DNA of 52,706 nt, from the NCBI GenBank assembly GCA_028819235.1, contig JAPPMC010000052.1, positions 1 through 52,706 on the forward strand, read 5' to 3'. This DNA is from Bryobacterales bacterium. Lineage in GTDB: Bacteria > Acidobacteriota > Terriglobia > Bryobacterales > UBA6623. The first letter of the stretch is position 1; the number at the start of each line of letters is the position of its first letter. Of this stretch, positions 38,440-44,962 are shown one piece after another. A program made the position numbers and the translations under genes. The notes under the pieces were generated by a model that ran no database searches, was not told where the DNA came from, and saw nothing but the letters and a program-made list of their open reading frames with translations.

Positions 38440-39165
38440 TGCGCGTGCTTCCCACGCCCCGGCAGGACTCCGGCCTCGATCTGCTCGGCAGCCTGGGACC
38501 GACCAAGGGAGTGATCCTGGTGTGCGACTGCTGGGGCGCGTACCAATCCTTGGCAAGAGCGCTTCCCGAAAGTCACCGTGCGGCTGTGCTGGGCCCACTC
38601 GAGACGCCACCCGGTTAGGGTCAAGACAAGAACCCCCGAACTGCAAGAGTGGGCGGAGGGCTAGCTGGAGTGGGTTGCCGGGCTGTTCCGCTTGGTACGC
38701 CAGCGTCGCACAGCCTAGCAGCCCGAACTGCCGCTGCGGCAGCCTGGCGCCGAGTTCGCCGAATTGCAGCAGCGGCTGGCGGCCGAGCTGAAGGGGCTCT
38801 TCGCCGCAGCTGCGGAGGAAGTGATCGGCTTGGCCAAGGAATGCGAGAAGCTGGACGCGGGTCTCACGCGTGACGGTGCGGAGCTCGCCCGGGTGAACGC
38901 CAGTGTCTTGGCGAACTCTTGCCCGGACCGCTCGGCATCAGCTCGAATCAGCGGGAAGGTGTCGCCCGACCCGCAGGACTACAAGCTCGCTGGCCGTTTC
39001 CTGCCTCATTTACAACGCCACGGCCAGTAACTTCTGCCAGCGCGATCGCGAATGCTCTCACCAACCCGCCCTGTCCGCGCTGAAATGGAACCCTCTCCTC
39101 AGGCAACCCTTTCAAAGAGTTACCGCTGAGGCGTTCAGTGAGCTGTTTGTGAACCGTCAGCTCGC
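38440..39165 (+). pseudogene. IS66-type transposase remnant
   Basis: Pieces of an IS66-family DDE transposase in different frames. GPTKGVILVCDCWGAYQSLARALPE ends near 38573. A shifted frame gives KVTVRLCWAHSRRHPVRVKTRTPELQEWAEG (conserved CWAHxRR), interrupted by TAG at about 38662. LEWVAGLFRLVRQRRTA follows, then another TAG, then FAELQQRLAAELKGLFAAAAEEV. At least one frameshift and two stops are present, and the IS66 C-terminus (MDNNxxER) is gone. It lies head-on to the NYN fragment and probably truncated it. Confidence 0.65.
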
Positions 39166-39175
39166 ACCGATCGAG

Positions 39176-39529
39176 CTATAGCACATCCTTCGCGGCCTCA
39201 ATGGCTAGCTGCTTGACCGTGATCATGGAAGCCTGTCCTCCGATCTCCTTCAGCTTCTTCTGGACGCGGCGCCACACATTCTCGGATCGAACGGCGTCGA
39301 GAAATTCGTGACCTTCCCATGTGATTCCCCGGATTAGGTGCGTTGTGCCATCGCTGGTGTTGATTGTCCCGGCATTAACGTATCCGGCGTCTACCAGCAG
39401 ACGGACGTGGTAGGCCACCTTGATCCCGCTATGTCCCTCGACGGAATGTATCTGGACTCGATTTCGCCCATTGTACGCGTCCTCGATCTCGACCAGAATT
39501 TCCCGAATCAGATTCATGTCGCGTTTCAT
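39176..39529 (-). CDS. DUF2513 family protein
   Basis: A 117-residue cytoplasmic protein with the DUF2513 pattern: MKRDMNLIREILVEIED at the start, HVRLLVDAGYVNAG and GITWEGHEFLDAVRSENVWRRVQ in the middle, then a helical tail (KLAIEAAKDVL-like). The winged-helix-like layout suggests DNA binding, but family function is unknown; members are common in phages and islands. AAAGGGA lies 7 bases before the ATG and TAGTAT lies further upstream. It is on the same strand as the restriction operon, 592 bases downstream of it. Confidence 0.85.
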   Translation of the reverse strand: MKRDMNLIREILVEIEDAYNGRNRVQIHSVEGHSGIKVAYHVRLLVDAGYVNAGTINTSDGTTHLIRGITWEGHEFLDAVRSENVWRRVQKKLKEIGGQASMITVKQLAIEAAKDVL

Positions 39530-39551
39530 GGGCGTTCCCTTTCTTTGGCGG

Positions 39552-39557
39552 ATACTA
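39552..39557 (-). promoter_or_regulatory. -10 element for the DUF2513 gene
   Basis: TAGTAT on the minus strand. Predicted leader about 15 bases including the AAAGGGA ribosome binding site. Confidence 0.4.
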
Positions 39558-40101
39558 GCGAGCGGCCGCAATCGGCGGTGTGGCGGAGTAGCGCGGCCTT
39601 ATTTGCCCCCTTGATAAGTCCGCCGCTAGGATTGGTTCTTGGTTCAAGGTACCACGGCTCGCATCGGTCAACGTATTGTCCGGCCGGACAGGGGCTCGCG
39701 TGGAAGATGGACAAGTGCGCATGGAGCAACTTCGCACACCTCCCCAACGCTGGTGGACTCCGGTCAACGGGACACCAGCAGCAGGGACTGACCTGCCGGT
39801 CCGCTCTGTCCGATGCGCACCCTGACTCTTTGCTGAGGCTGCATCGCGGGTATCCCGACGCCATTCGCTCGCATCCGCGGGCTGCGGCCTGAAGGCCGAC
39901 TGCCAGACCAACCCACGGACCACACACTCACATGTCCGCGCCTTCTGCCTGACGCTCCCAAGGACCGGCCTTCTAGGCCCCAATTACTCTTAGGACTGAA
40001 TGCTTACGCGGTGGTCTCGTCGCGCCTGCCGGTCCATTGGGAGAAACGCTCGGGAGTCGGACCCTGCTGTCAAGTCAAGATATGGATGCTGCTAGTGTTT
40101 T
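39558..40101. other. Spacer without a recognisable gene
   Basis: About 0.55 kb between the DUF2513 gene and the restriction operon. Frames are open on the minus strand but their composition is not protein-like. No structural RNA recognised. Confidence 0.4.
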
Positions 40102-40131
40102 GATTAGCCTCGGGCGGACCCCTAGCTAATC
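40102..40131. repeat. Inverted repeat at the end of the endonuclease gene
   Basis: GATTAGC (40102-40108) and GCTAATC (40125-40131) form a 7-bp stem that overlaps the endonuclease stop codon. On the minus strand the hairpin is followed by AAAACA, not a U-run, so 3'-end protection is likelier than intrinsic termination. Confidence 0.4.
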
Positions 40132-40721
40132 GGATGTTTCCTGAAATGTGTCCTTATGAGTCGCTTCGCTTTGGCCTCAGTGCGATCGTCCTGCCCTCTT
40201 TGAAGCATCGGTTGGGCCGCCCAACTCCTGCCGGGATGAAGGGTGTCCCACCAGCTTGGCTTCGTTGCTAATCGGTTGATTCCTTGGTTGTGCTTTCCGA
40301 ATCCCTCTAGACAAGTGTTCCAGACGGGATGGTACTGCTTGATCAGAGCCTGTTCGGCGAATACGATCCAGACAGGAACTATCGCCAGAGCACGGAAGGA
40401 GAAATCATTAAGCTCTAGGTTCTTCGCAGCTGTTATGGACCTCGCGTGCTCTCTGATTCGCCGCTGTAGAACGGCGACATTGACATCCCCTTCACCGCCT
40501 TTTCGCGCACCAGGAGGAACGGCCTTACCGATGTATATTGGGCACTTTCTGTTCGCGATTGGACGATACTCTGGAATCCCTCCCTTGTAGTATAGCGCGT
40601 AAATTCCAGGCCCCTTGAAAATAACGTTGCTTGCCAGCGGTTCGAGTTCCTGCTTCTCAAAATGTGCTACCGTGCCGGCCATGAGGGTCTCGTAGGTGAG
40701 AGGATCCCATAAATCCGGCAT
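40122..40721 (-). CDS. Eco29kI-family GIY-YIG restriction endonuclease
   Basis: A 199-residue type II restriction enzyme of the Eco29kI family. The GIY motif is at residues 39-41 (GPGIYALYYKGG) and YIG at 63-65 (CPIYIGKAVPPGARKGG). The catalytic arginine region is LQRRIREHARSI, the metal-binding glutamate is Glu123 (AEQALI), and Asn135 lies in HPVWN. The family hallmark WWDTLHPGRSWAAQ is near residue 157. All expected active-site residues are present. Eco29kI itself cuts CCGCGG; whether this enzyme shares that site is unknown. The ATG at 40721 overlaps the methyltransferase stop (TGATG), so translation is coupled. A GTG one codon earlier is also possible. Confidence 0.9.
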   Translation of the reverse strand: MPDLWDPLTYETLMAGTVAHFEKQELEPLASNVIFKGPGIYALYYKGGIPEYRPIANRKCPIYIGKAVPPGARKGGEGDVNVAVLQRRIREHARSITAAKNLELNDFSFRALAIVPVWIVFAEQALIKQYHPVWNTCLEGFGKHNQGINRLATKPSWWDTLHPGRSWAAQPMLQRGQDDRTEAKAKRLIRTHFRKHPIS

Positions 40722-42118
40722 CACGATCGTCGCAACTCGACAACAGACTCGTACAGAGCGCTGCCGTTTGTCTTTCCGGCGCGAACGCTGGAGTTGAGAA
40801 TGCTGTTGCCGACTCGCTTCTTGCGAGGCACGTGTACTGCTACAACATCGAAGTCGTGCAGTGCTGCAATCTTGGCTAGAAATCGGTCAGTGGGGATTGG
40901 AACGCCCTGCAGGATCGAATTGCCGACTACGACCAAGGCGGTCGCGCCCCGACGAAGGCACCAAGCTGCCCCGCGAGCGAACTTAGCACAGTCGTTGAAG
41001 TACCGCGCCGCGTAGTTGGCCCAGCCGATCCCACCGTACAGCCCCTTGTGAGGGTTCTGCTGCCGTAGAATCGAGAGTGTCTCTCGGATTTGCTCATCTT
41101 TGATGCAGGGATCGAGATGGACTTGGGCTTGGTCCCGTGCGTTCTGCCAGTAGGTCCCGAAGTTTAGCTCTTCCAACCGCTTCAAATCCTTGGGAGAGGA
41201 ACAGAACCCGAGCCAGTACAGGTGCGGGCGCGTGTTGCGATTGTAGTGGTAATTGTTCAGATACGGCGGCGACGTGATGAGAAGATCCACGCTTCCTTTG
41301 TTGACTTCCGCGTAGCCATTGAAGAATGATCTGTTCAAGATCCGTCCATGCCGATGTTCTCGTTGTCGGCGAACGCGATGATACCAAGCTGCGTCGTCGG
41401 CGATCTGGAGAACCTTGTCCCTAATCACTCCTGCAACATCGCAGTCATCCACTTCAGGCCGTCCGACCGTCTTTTTGCGCCCCAAGCTCGGTTCGTAGGA
41501 GTAGTTTGAGTACTGTACCATTGTCGCTGCGAATGCCAATCTGTAGATGTCCCTTATGACAGGCGGACATTCTGCGACAAAGTCCAAGGCAAGCAGTACC
41601 TTGCGTTCGACCTTGGGGCTATAGAAGGGCGCACGTGTCCGGAATTTGCCCGGTGGTCGCGTCCGTGGATCTGTCTTTCGCTGCTCACTGCGTCTCATGA
41701 AGTCCATGAAGCGATCGGCAGAACCGACGAGACGCTCGCGATCTACCGTGTGGGCCCGCAGCTTCGTTTGCGCCGCGAACGCGGCGTACGGGTTGATCTC
41801 GAAGCCGATGGCATCATGTCCCGCGAGATCGGCCTCCACAAGGGTCGTGCCGACCCCGGCGAAGGGATCGAGCACTACGCTCGGCCCAGACGTGTAGCAC
41901 GTGATCGCGTCTTCGACAAAGTACTTGGAGTAGCCGGCGATCCATGGAACCCATCGGTGAACCGGCGCATCCCGGTTTCCCATGAACGAGGGATCATGGA
42001 AGGCTCCGCCCTTTCGGCTCCTTCCCTTCGGGACGCTACTCCCAGCACGGGCAGTCGGTCGGAAGTGCCGTCCGTCTGCTCCCTCACCGGCGACGGTCTC
42101 TTGCGATGCTTGCATCAT
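40721..42118 (-). CDS. DNA (amino) methyltransferase of the restriction system
   Basis: A 465-residue S-adenosylmethionine-dependent DNA methyltransferase. Motif I is LDPFAGVGTTLVEA (residues 83-96) and motif IV is TSPPYLNNY (about 281). SPPY points to N4-cytosine or N6-adenine methylation rather than C5-cytosine. The N-terminus (HDPSFMGNRDAPVHRWVPWIAGYS) and the order I-then-IV suit a stand-alone modification enzyme. It should protect the genome from the adjacent endonuclease. The ATG at 42118 overlaps the ImmA-type gene stop by 4 bases. As I recall, the methylase described with Eco29kI is a C5 enzyme, so this pairing would be a different combination. Confidence 0.88.
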   Translation of the reverse strand: MMQASQETVAGEGADGRHFRPTARAGSSVPKGRSRKGGAFHDPSFMGNRDAPVHRWVPWIAGYSKYFVEDAITCYTSGPSVVLDPFAGVGTTLVEADLAGHDAIGFEINPYAAFAAQTKLRAHTVDRERLVGSADRFMDFMRRSEQRKTDPRTRPPGKFRTRAPFYSPKVERKVLLALDFVAECPPVIRDIYRLAFAATMVQYSNYSYEPSLGRKKTVGRPEVDDCDVAGVIRDKVLQIADDAAWYHRVRRQREHRHGRILNRSFFNGYAEVNKGSVDLLITSPPYLNNYHYNRNTRPHLYWLGFCSSPKDLKRLEELNFGTYWQNARDQAQVHLDPCIKDEQIRETLSILRQQNPHKGLYGGIGWANYAARYFNDCAKFARGAAWCLRRGATALVVVGNSILQGVPIPTDRFLAKIAALHDFDVVAVHVPRKKRVGNSILNSSVRAGKTNGSALYESVVELRRS

Positions 42119-42663
42119 CCACCGACAGTCTCGATGGAATAGCCTAGGGTGTTCAGCCGTATGGCAAGAGCCTGCGTGCTGACCCCGTACCTCTTGGCCA
42201 GCGCCCGCAATTGGCGGTCGTCAGCTAGATCCAACTCCCACTCCTCTAGGTCAGTCCGGAGAAACACGGTTGGCATGAGGAGTTCGGCCGCGAAGCGATT
42301 GGCCTCCATCTCGTCTTTGTCAGTCCCTTCGCGTGATGCGCCATTGCGCAGACGGACCCGAAATCCCCGATCGACGTGAACTAGGCTATGTTCGTGCAAC
42401 AGCAAGTGACCGAGCTCGTGGGCGATCGTGAATCGCTGCCGCACCGCAGCTTGGTCCTGGTTGACGCCGATTACCGCTTCGCCACCCTCCCGATAGAGGA
42501 AGCCATCGATGTCGTCCTCGCGACCTGCAACTTGGACAATGCACGCGTTGCACCCGCGAGCGAGCCTGTGGATTGGGATAGGAGGAGCCTGAACATCAAA
42601 CCGTTTCAGAAGTTCCCTTACCGTACTCTGGATTTTCTGGATTCGTATCCAGCGCCTTGGCAT
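42115..42663 (-). CDS. ImmA/IrrE-family metallopeptidase
   Basis: A 182-residue cytoplasmic zinc peptidase of the ImmA/IrrE (DUF955) type. The zinc motif HELGH is at residues 82-86 (FTIAHELGHLLLHEH), with the third ligand expected in EMEANRFAAELLMP. The C-terminus (LRALAKRYGVSTQALAIRLNTLGY) has the usual helical end. In known systems (ImmA of ICEBs1, IrrE/DdrO of Deinococcus) such enzymes cleave a partner XRE repressor, which is encoded here just upstream. AAGGAGGAAACAC precedes the ATG at 42663, so the start is secure although it lies 68 bases inside the XRE gene. Confidence 0.92.
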   Translation of the reverse strand: MPRRWIRIQKIQSTVRELLKRFDVQAPPIPIHRLARGCNACIVQVAGREDDIDGFLYREGGEAVIGVNQDQAAVRQRFTIAHELGHLLLHEHSLVHVDRGFRVRLRNGASREGTDKDEMEANRFAAELLMPTVFLRTDLEEWELDLADDRQLRALAKRYGVSTQALAIRLNTLGYSIETVGG

Positions 42664-42967
42664 GTGTTTCCTCCTTGAATCGGTGAAGACCTCGTTGTAT
42701 GAAGTCTCGCTCGTCGTGCGCCAAACTGTGCCATCCCGGCGGCGGCGTGGAACGGGCATGCGAGTCTGGTAGGAGTTCGGTAGGCTGCACGTTCAGCACG
42801 GCCAATATCTTTCCGAAGGTGTGAAGCAGCACCTTCTGTCGGCCCTGTTCGATGTTCGAGACGGATGGCCGGGTTAGCTTGATTGCCACGGCCAAATCGG
42901 CTTGCGACAGGCCGGCTGCTCTTCTGGCTTCGCTCAATCGCCGACCAAAGCGACGATAGAAGTCCAT
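42596..42967 (-). CDS. XRE-family helix-turn-helix regulator
   Basis: A 123-residue DNA-binding protein. The HTH_3 domain spans residues ~6-62 (FGRRLSEARRAAGLSQADLA, LTRPSVSNIEQGRQKVLLHTFGKILAVLNV), followed by a hydrophilic tail. First gene of the leftward operon; its last 68 bases overlap the peptidase gene. The ATG at 42967 (MDFYRRFG) starts exactly at the domain and lies about 13 bases after the predicted transcription start. An ATG at 42991 would fall within the -10 box and is unlikely. I infer that it binds the palindromes at 43017-43048 and controls both divergent operons. Confidence 0.9.
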   Translation of the reverse strand: MDFYRRFGRRLSEARRAAGLSQADLAVAIKLTRPSVSNIEQGRQKVLLHTFGKILAVLNVQPTELLPDSHARSTPPPGWHSLAHDERDFIQRGLHRFKEETHAKALDTNPENPEYGKGTSETV

Positions 42968-42986
42968 GTCCACCGCGGGTAGTGTC

Positions 42987-43016
42987 AGCATACAGCTGCC
43001 GTCGGGCAAATGTCAA
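42987..43016 (-). promoter_or_regulatory. Leftward promoter of the restriction operon
   Basis: On the minus strand, TTGACA (43016-43011), an 18-base spacer and TATGCT (42992-42987). Boxes and spacing are identical to those of the rightward promoter at 43055. Confidence 0.75.
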
Positions 43017-43048
43017 CCTCGCAAACAGTTTGTGAGGCTGTCACCTCA
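43017..43048. promoter_or_regulatory. Overlapping palindromic operators between divergent promoters
   Basis: CCTCGCAAAC and GTTTGTGAGG flank a central A (43017-43037, one mismatch). A second palindrome, TGAGG-6 nt-CCTCA (43033-43048), shares the TGAGG half-site. TGTCAACCTC (43011) and TGTCACCTC (43039) are near-direct repeats. Their position between the two -35 boxes fits binding by the XRE protein. Confidence 0.65.
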
Positions 43049-43054
43049 TGGGGG

Positions 43055-43084
43055 TTGACAGAGTGTTTGTCCATGACTTATGCT
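43055..43084 (+). promoter_or_regulatory. Rightward promoter of the DUF2188-FN3-GIY-YIG operon
   Basis: TTGACA (43055-43060), an 18-base spacer and TATGCT (43079-43084). The predicted transcript starts near 43091, giving a 30-base leader with AAAGGAG. Confidence 0.75.
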
Positions 43085-43121
43085 CGAAGCGGCGACACTT
43101 CGCCAAAGGAGAAAAGACAGC

Positions 43122-43364
43122 ATGAAAATCAGAAACGACCGATTTGTGGTCCTCCACCGCGAGGGCTGGGCGGTCAGGGGCCCAAGGAGCGATCGTGCAA
43201 GCGGCATTTTCGATACGCAGCGGGAGGCGATTAGGAGAGCGCGGGAGATCGTTGGCAGGCAAGGGGGCGGTGAAGTGCGGATCCAGAACCGACAGGGTCG
43301 CTGGCGGGATTCCGACACGGTCGCTCCGGGAAACGACCCGTTCCCGCCGCGGGACAGGAAGTAG
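43122..43364 (+). CDS. DUF2188 protein
   Basis: An 80-residue basic protein of the DUF2188 family, with the conserved core VVLHREGWAVRGPRSDRASG followed by DTQREAIRRAREI and the terminal NDPFPPRDRK. The compact alpha-beta fold is widespread, but its function is unknown. AAAGGAG lies about 12 bases before the ATG. The stop is 16 bases before the FN3 gene, in the same operon. Confidence 0.85.
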   Translation: MKIRNDRFVVLHREGWAVRGPRSDRASGIFDTQREAIRRAREIVGRQGGGEVRIQNRQGRWRDSDTVAPGNDPFPPRDRK

Positions 43365-43380
43365 ACGAAGGAGGAGCAAA

Positions 43381-43716
43381 ATGCCCAAACAGACAACGCA
43401 TCCCAATATCGAATGGAATGGGAAAACGATCTTCGTGACCTTGCCGGACAACCGAGGTCAGGTGATCAAGGCGAGATGGAACCCTAGTGTCACGTCCGTC
43501 GTTCGCATCCGAGAAGCTGGCGCAGGCGAGTGGAGCCCTGGTTTCGAGACGCCGCTCACCCACTGCCAGTTCGCAGGCTTGAAGCCAGACACCGAATACC
43601 AATGCGAAGTCAGGTTTAAGAACGCCGCTGGGGAAGGTGAGCCGGCCTACACCTCGATCCGGACTGGCTCGGAGGGCGCGATTGAGAATATCATCCCCGT
43701 GCTGCCGACGCAATGA
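43381..43716 (+). CDS. Small cytoplasmic fibronectin type III protein
   Basis: A 111-residue protein consisting essentially of one FN3 beta-sandwich (about residues 10-95). It has the hallmark GLKPDTEYQCEVRFKNAAGEGEPA (the LxPxTxYxxxVxAxNxxGxG pattern) and a short tail (AIENIIPVLPTQ). There is no signal peptide, which is unusual because bacterial FN3 domains mostly occur in secreted, multidomain enzymes or phage structural proteins. GGAGGAG lies 5 bases before the ATG. It is sandwiched between DUF2188 and GIY-YIG genes, so a scaffolding or target-binding role for the nuclease is plausible but untested. Confidence 0.8.
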   Translation: MPKQTTHPNIEWNGKTIFVTLPDNRGQVIKARWNPSVTSVVRIREAGAGEWSPGFETPLTHCQFAGLKPDTEYQCEVRFKNAAGEGEPAYTSIRTGSEGAIENIIPVLPTQ

Positions 43717-43732
43717 CCAAAGGAGAATATCA

Positions 43733-44194
43733 ATGGAGAAGAGCTACTCACTCAATTTCTACGGCTACTTTGTAGATTCCGTCGGATTGCCCGCCAATTC
43801 AGGGATCTACTGCGTGTACGCATGTGTGCACAACGCTGCGGCGCAGACGGTAGACCTCCGGAGGCTCCTCTACATCGGCGAGGCCGCGAACGTGCGGAGC
43901 AGGGTCGACGGCCATGAGCGAAGGAAGATCTGGGAACTAGAGCTGCAGCGAGGCGAGGTACTGTGCTACAGTTCCGCGCTGATTCGACCTGAGTCGGATC
44001 GGCAACGTGCCGAAGCCGCGATGATCCACCAGCACAAGCCACCATGGAATGTAGAGTACGTAGATTCATTCCCGTTCGGGACGACAACGGTTTCAACAGA
44101 CGGCCGAAACGCTCTGCTGAGTCCGTACTTTACTGTGTACTCGACAACCGGCCGGGAGATCCACACCCTCCTCAGAGGTACGACCCCCTGGTAA
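43733..44194 (+). CDS. Small GIY-YIG nuclease-like protein
   Basis: A 153-residue protein with a complete GIY-YIG catalytic domain: GIY at residues 24-26, YIG at 47-49 (LLYIGEAANVRSRV), candidate catalytic Arg55/Arg57, Glu94 (AEAAMIHQH) and Asn106 (KPPWN). About 45 further residues contain no recognisable DNA-binding module. AAAGGAG lies 10 bases before the ATG. It is the third gene of the rightward operon, and its active-site layout is similar to, but its sequence distinct from, the Eco29kI-type enzyme of the leftward operon. It may cut DNA, but its target and trigger are unknown. Confidence 0.85.
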   Translation: MEKSYSLNFYGYFVDSVGLPANSGIYCVYACVHNAAAQTVDLRRLLYIGEAANVRSRVDGHERRKIWELELQRGEVLCYSSALIRPESDRQRAEAAMIHQHKPPWNVEYVDSFPFGTTTVSTDGRNALLSPYFTVYSTTGREIHTLLRGTTPW

Positions 44195-44207
44195 GAGTAC
44201 GAATTGA

Positions 44208-44234
44208 GCGCGGCGGCATAGGTTGTCGCCGCGC
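44208..44234 (+). terminator. Strong hairpin after the rightward operon
   Basis: GCGCGGCGGC and GTCGCCGCGC pair over 10 bp (one G-T) around a 7-base loop, 13 bases after the GIY-YIG stop codon. No U-run follows, so termination would be partly factor dependent. Confidence 0.5.
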
Positions 44235-44962
44235 GCCCCCCGAAACACGCCTATTCGGAGCATCCGATGTTCGGAGACCGTCAGGAGTCTTGTGTGGACT
44301 GAGTGTCGGCCCAGCGGACGAAGGAGAATCTTTAGTGCCTGGTCTAGCAATGGCCTGTTCGATGCGACTAGCGGCACATGAGAGTTACCTCACTATGGGT
44401 TCGGACTCAGGTCGGAGCGACGAAGTGTGACTTCGCCATCACTTAGAGGATCTGGAGTCAGCGAGCGTTCGCGCCGATTCCAGACCTGCCCTTGATTGGC
44501 TGTTCCGATCGGTCTGGATGGATGGGAGCCGGGCCGGACGCATGCCAATCTCTCTTGTCAGGACCGATTCCCAGAGGCGCACGGCTATCACATTGGATCT
44601 TCTCACGTTGGGCCGGCCTTGGGATTGGCGCCGGGCCGGACGCATAGCCCTCGTATCTGCCGTCGGCGACACAACGCGCCAGTTCGCCAGCAGCGGCGCA
44701 GTCCCTGCACGCCGCCACTTGCCTCGCACTGGCTAGCCGGCCCCCGGGGACGCATAGGCTTGTCCCCAGCGACCTCGGTCTGTGCGTTCAGTGCCCTGAC
44801 CCTATGGCTCGCAGGGCGACCAGTGCGTCCCGCCCCCAAGAGGAATTGAACGGGTCTCTGAGGAGTCCCCGCTAAAGCGGAAGCGAATGGCAAACGGTAA
44901 AGTGATGAGTCGGGTCTAGCGGTCGTGGGCCAAGGGAAACCCGACGCTTGGATCGGTTCCGA
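44235..44962. other. Spacer with a 16-bp direct repeat
   Basis: No gene recognised. GCCGGGCCGGACGCAT occurs at 44528-44543 and 44630-44645, a 102-base period within a wider imperfect match. CCGCT-AA-AGCGG (44869-44880) is a small palindrome. Confidence 0.45.

Noticed and set aside
38044..38646. Full 200-codon reading of the NYN frame as an intact gene
   Set aside because: The first half is antisense to IS66-type sequence and does not resemble the NYN N-terminus.
40122..42118. Avoidance of CCGCGG as support for an Eco29kI-like specificity
   Set aside because: CCGCGG occurs several times in the first 3 kb alone, and I could not count it genome-wide, so nothing can be concluded.
44830..44890. 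Possible tRNA-like or structural RNA near GTTCAATTCC on the minus strand
   Set aside because: The putative stems are not complementary; only a 5-bp palindrome remains.
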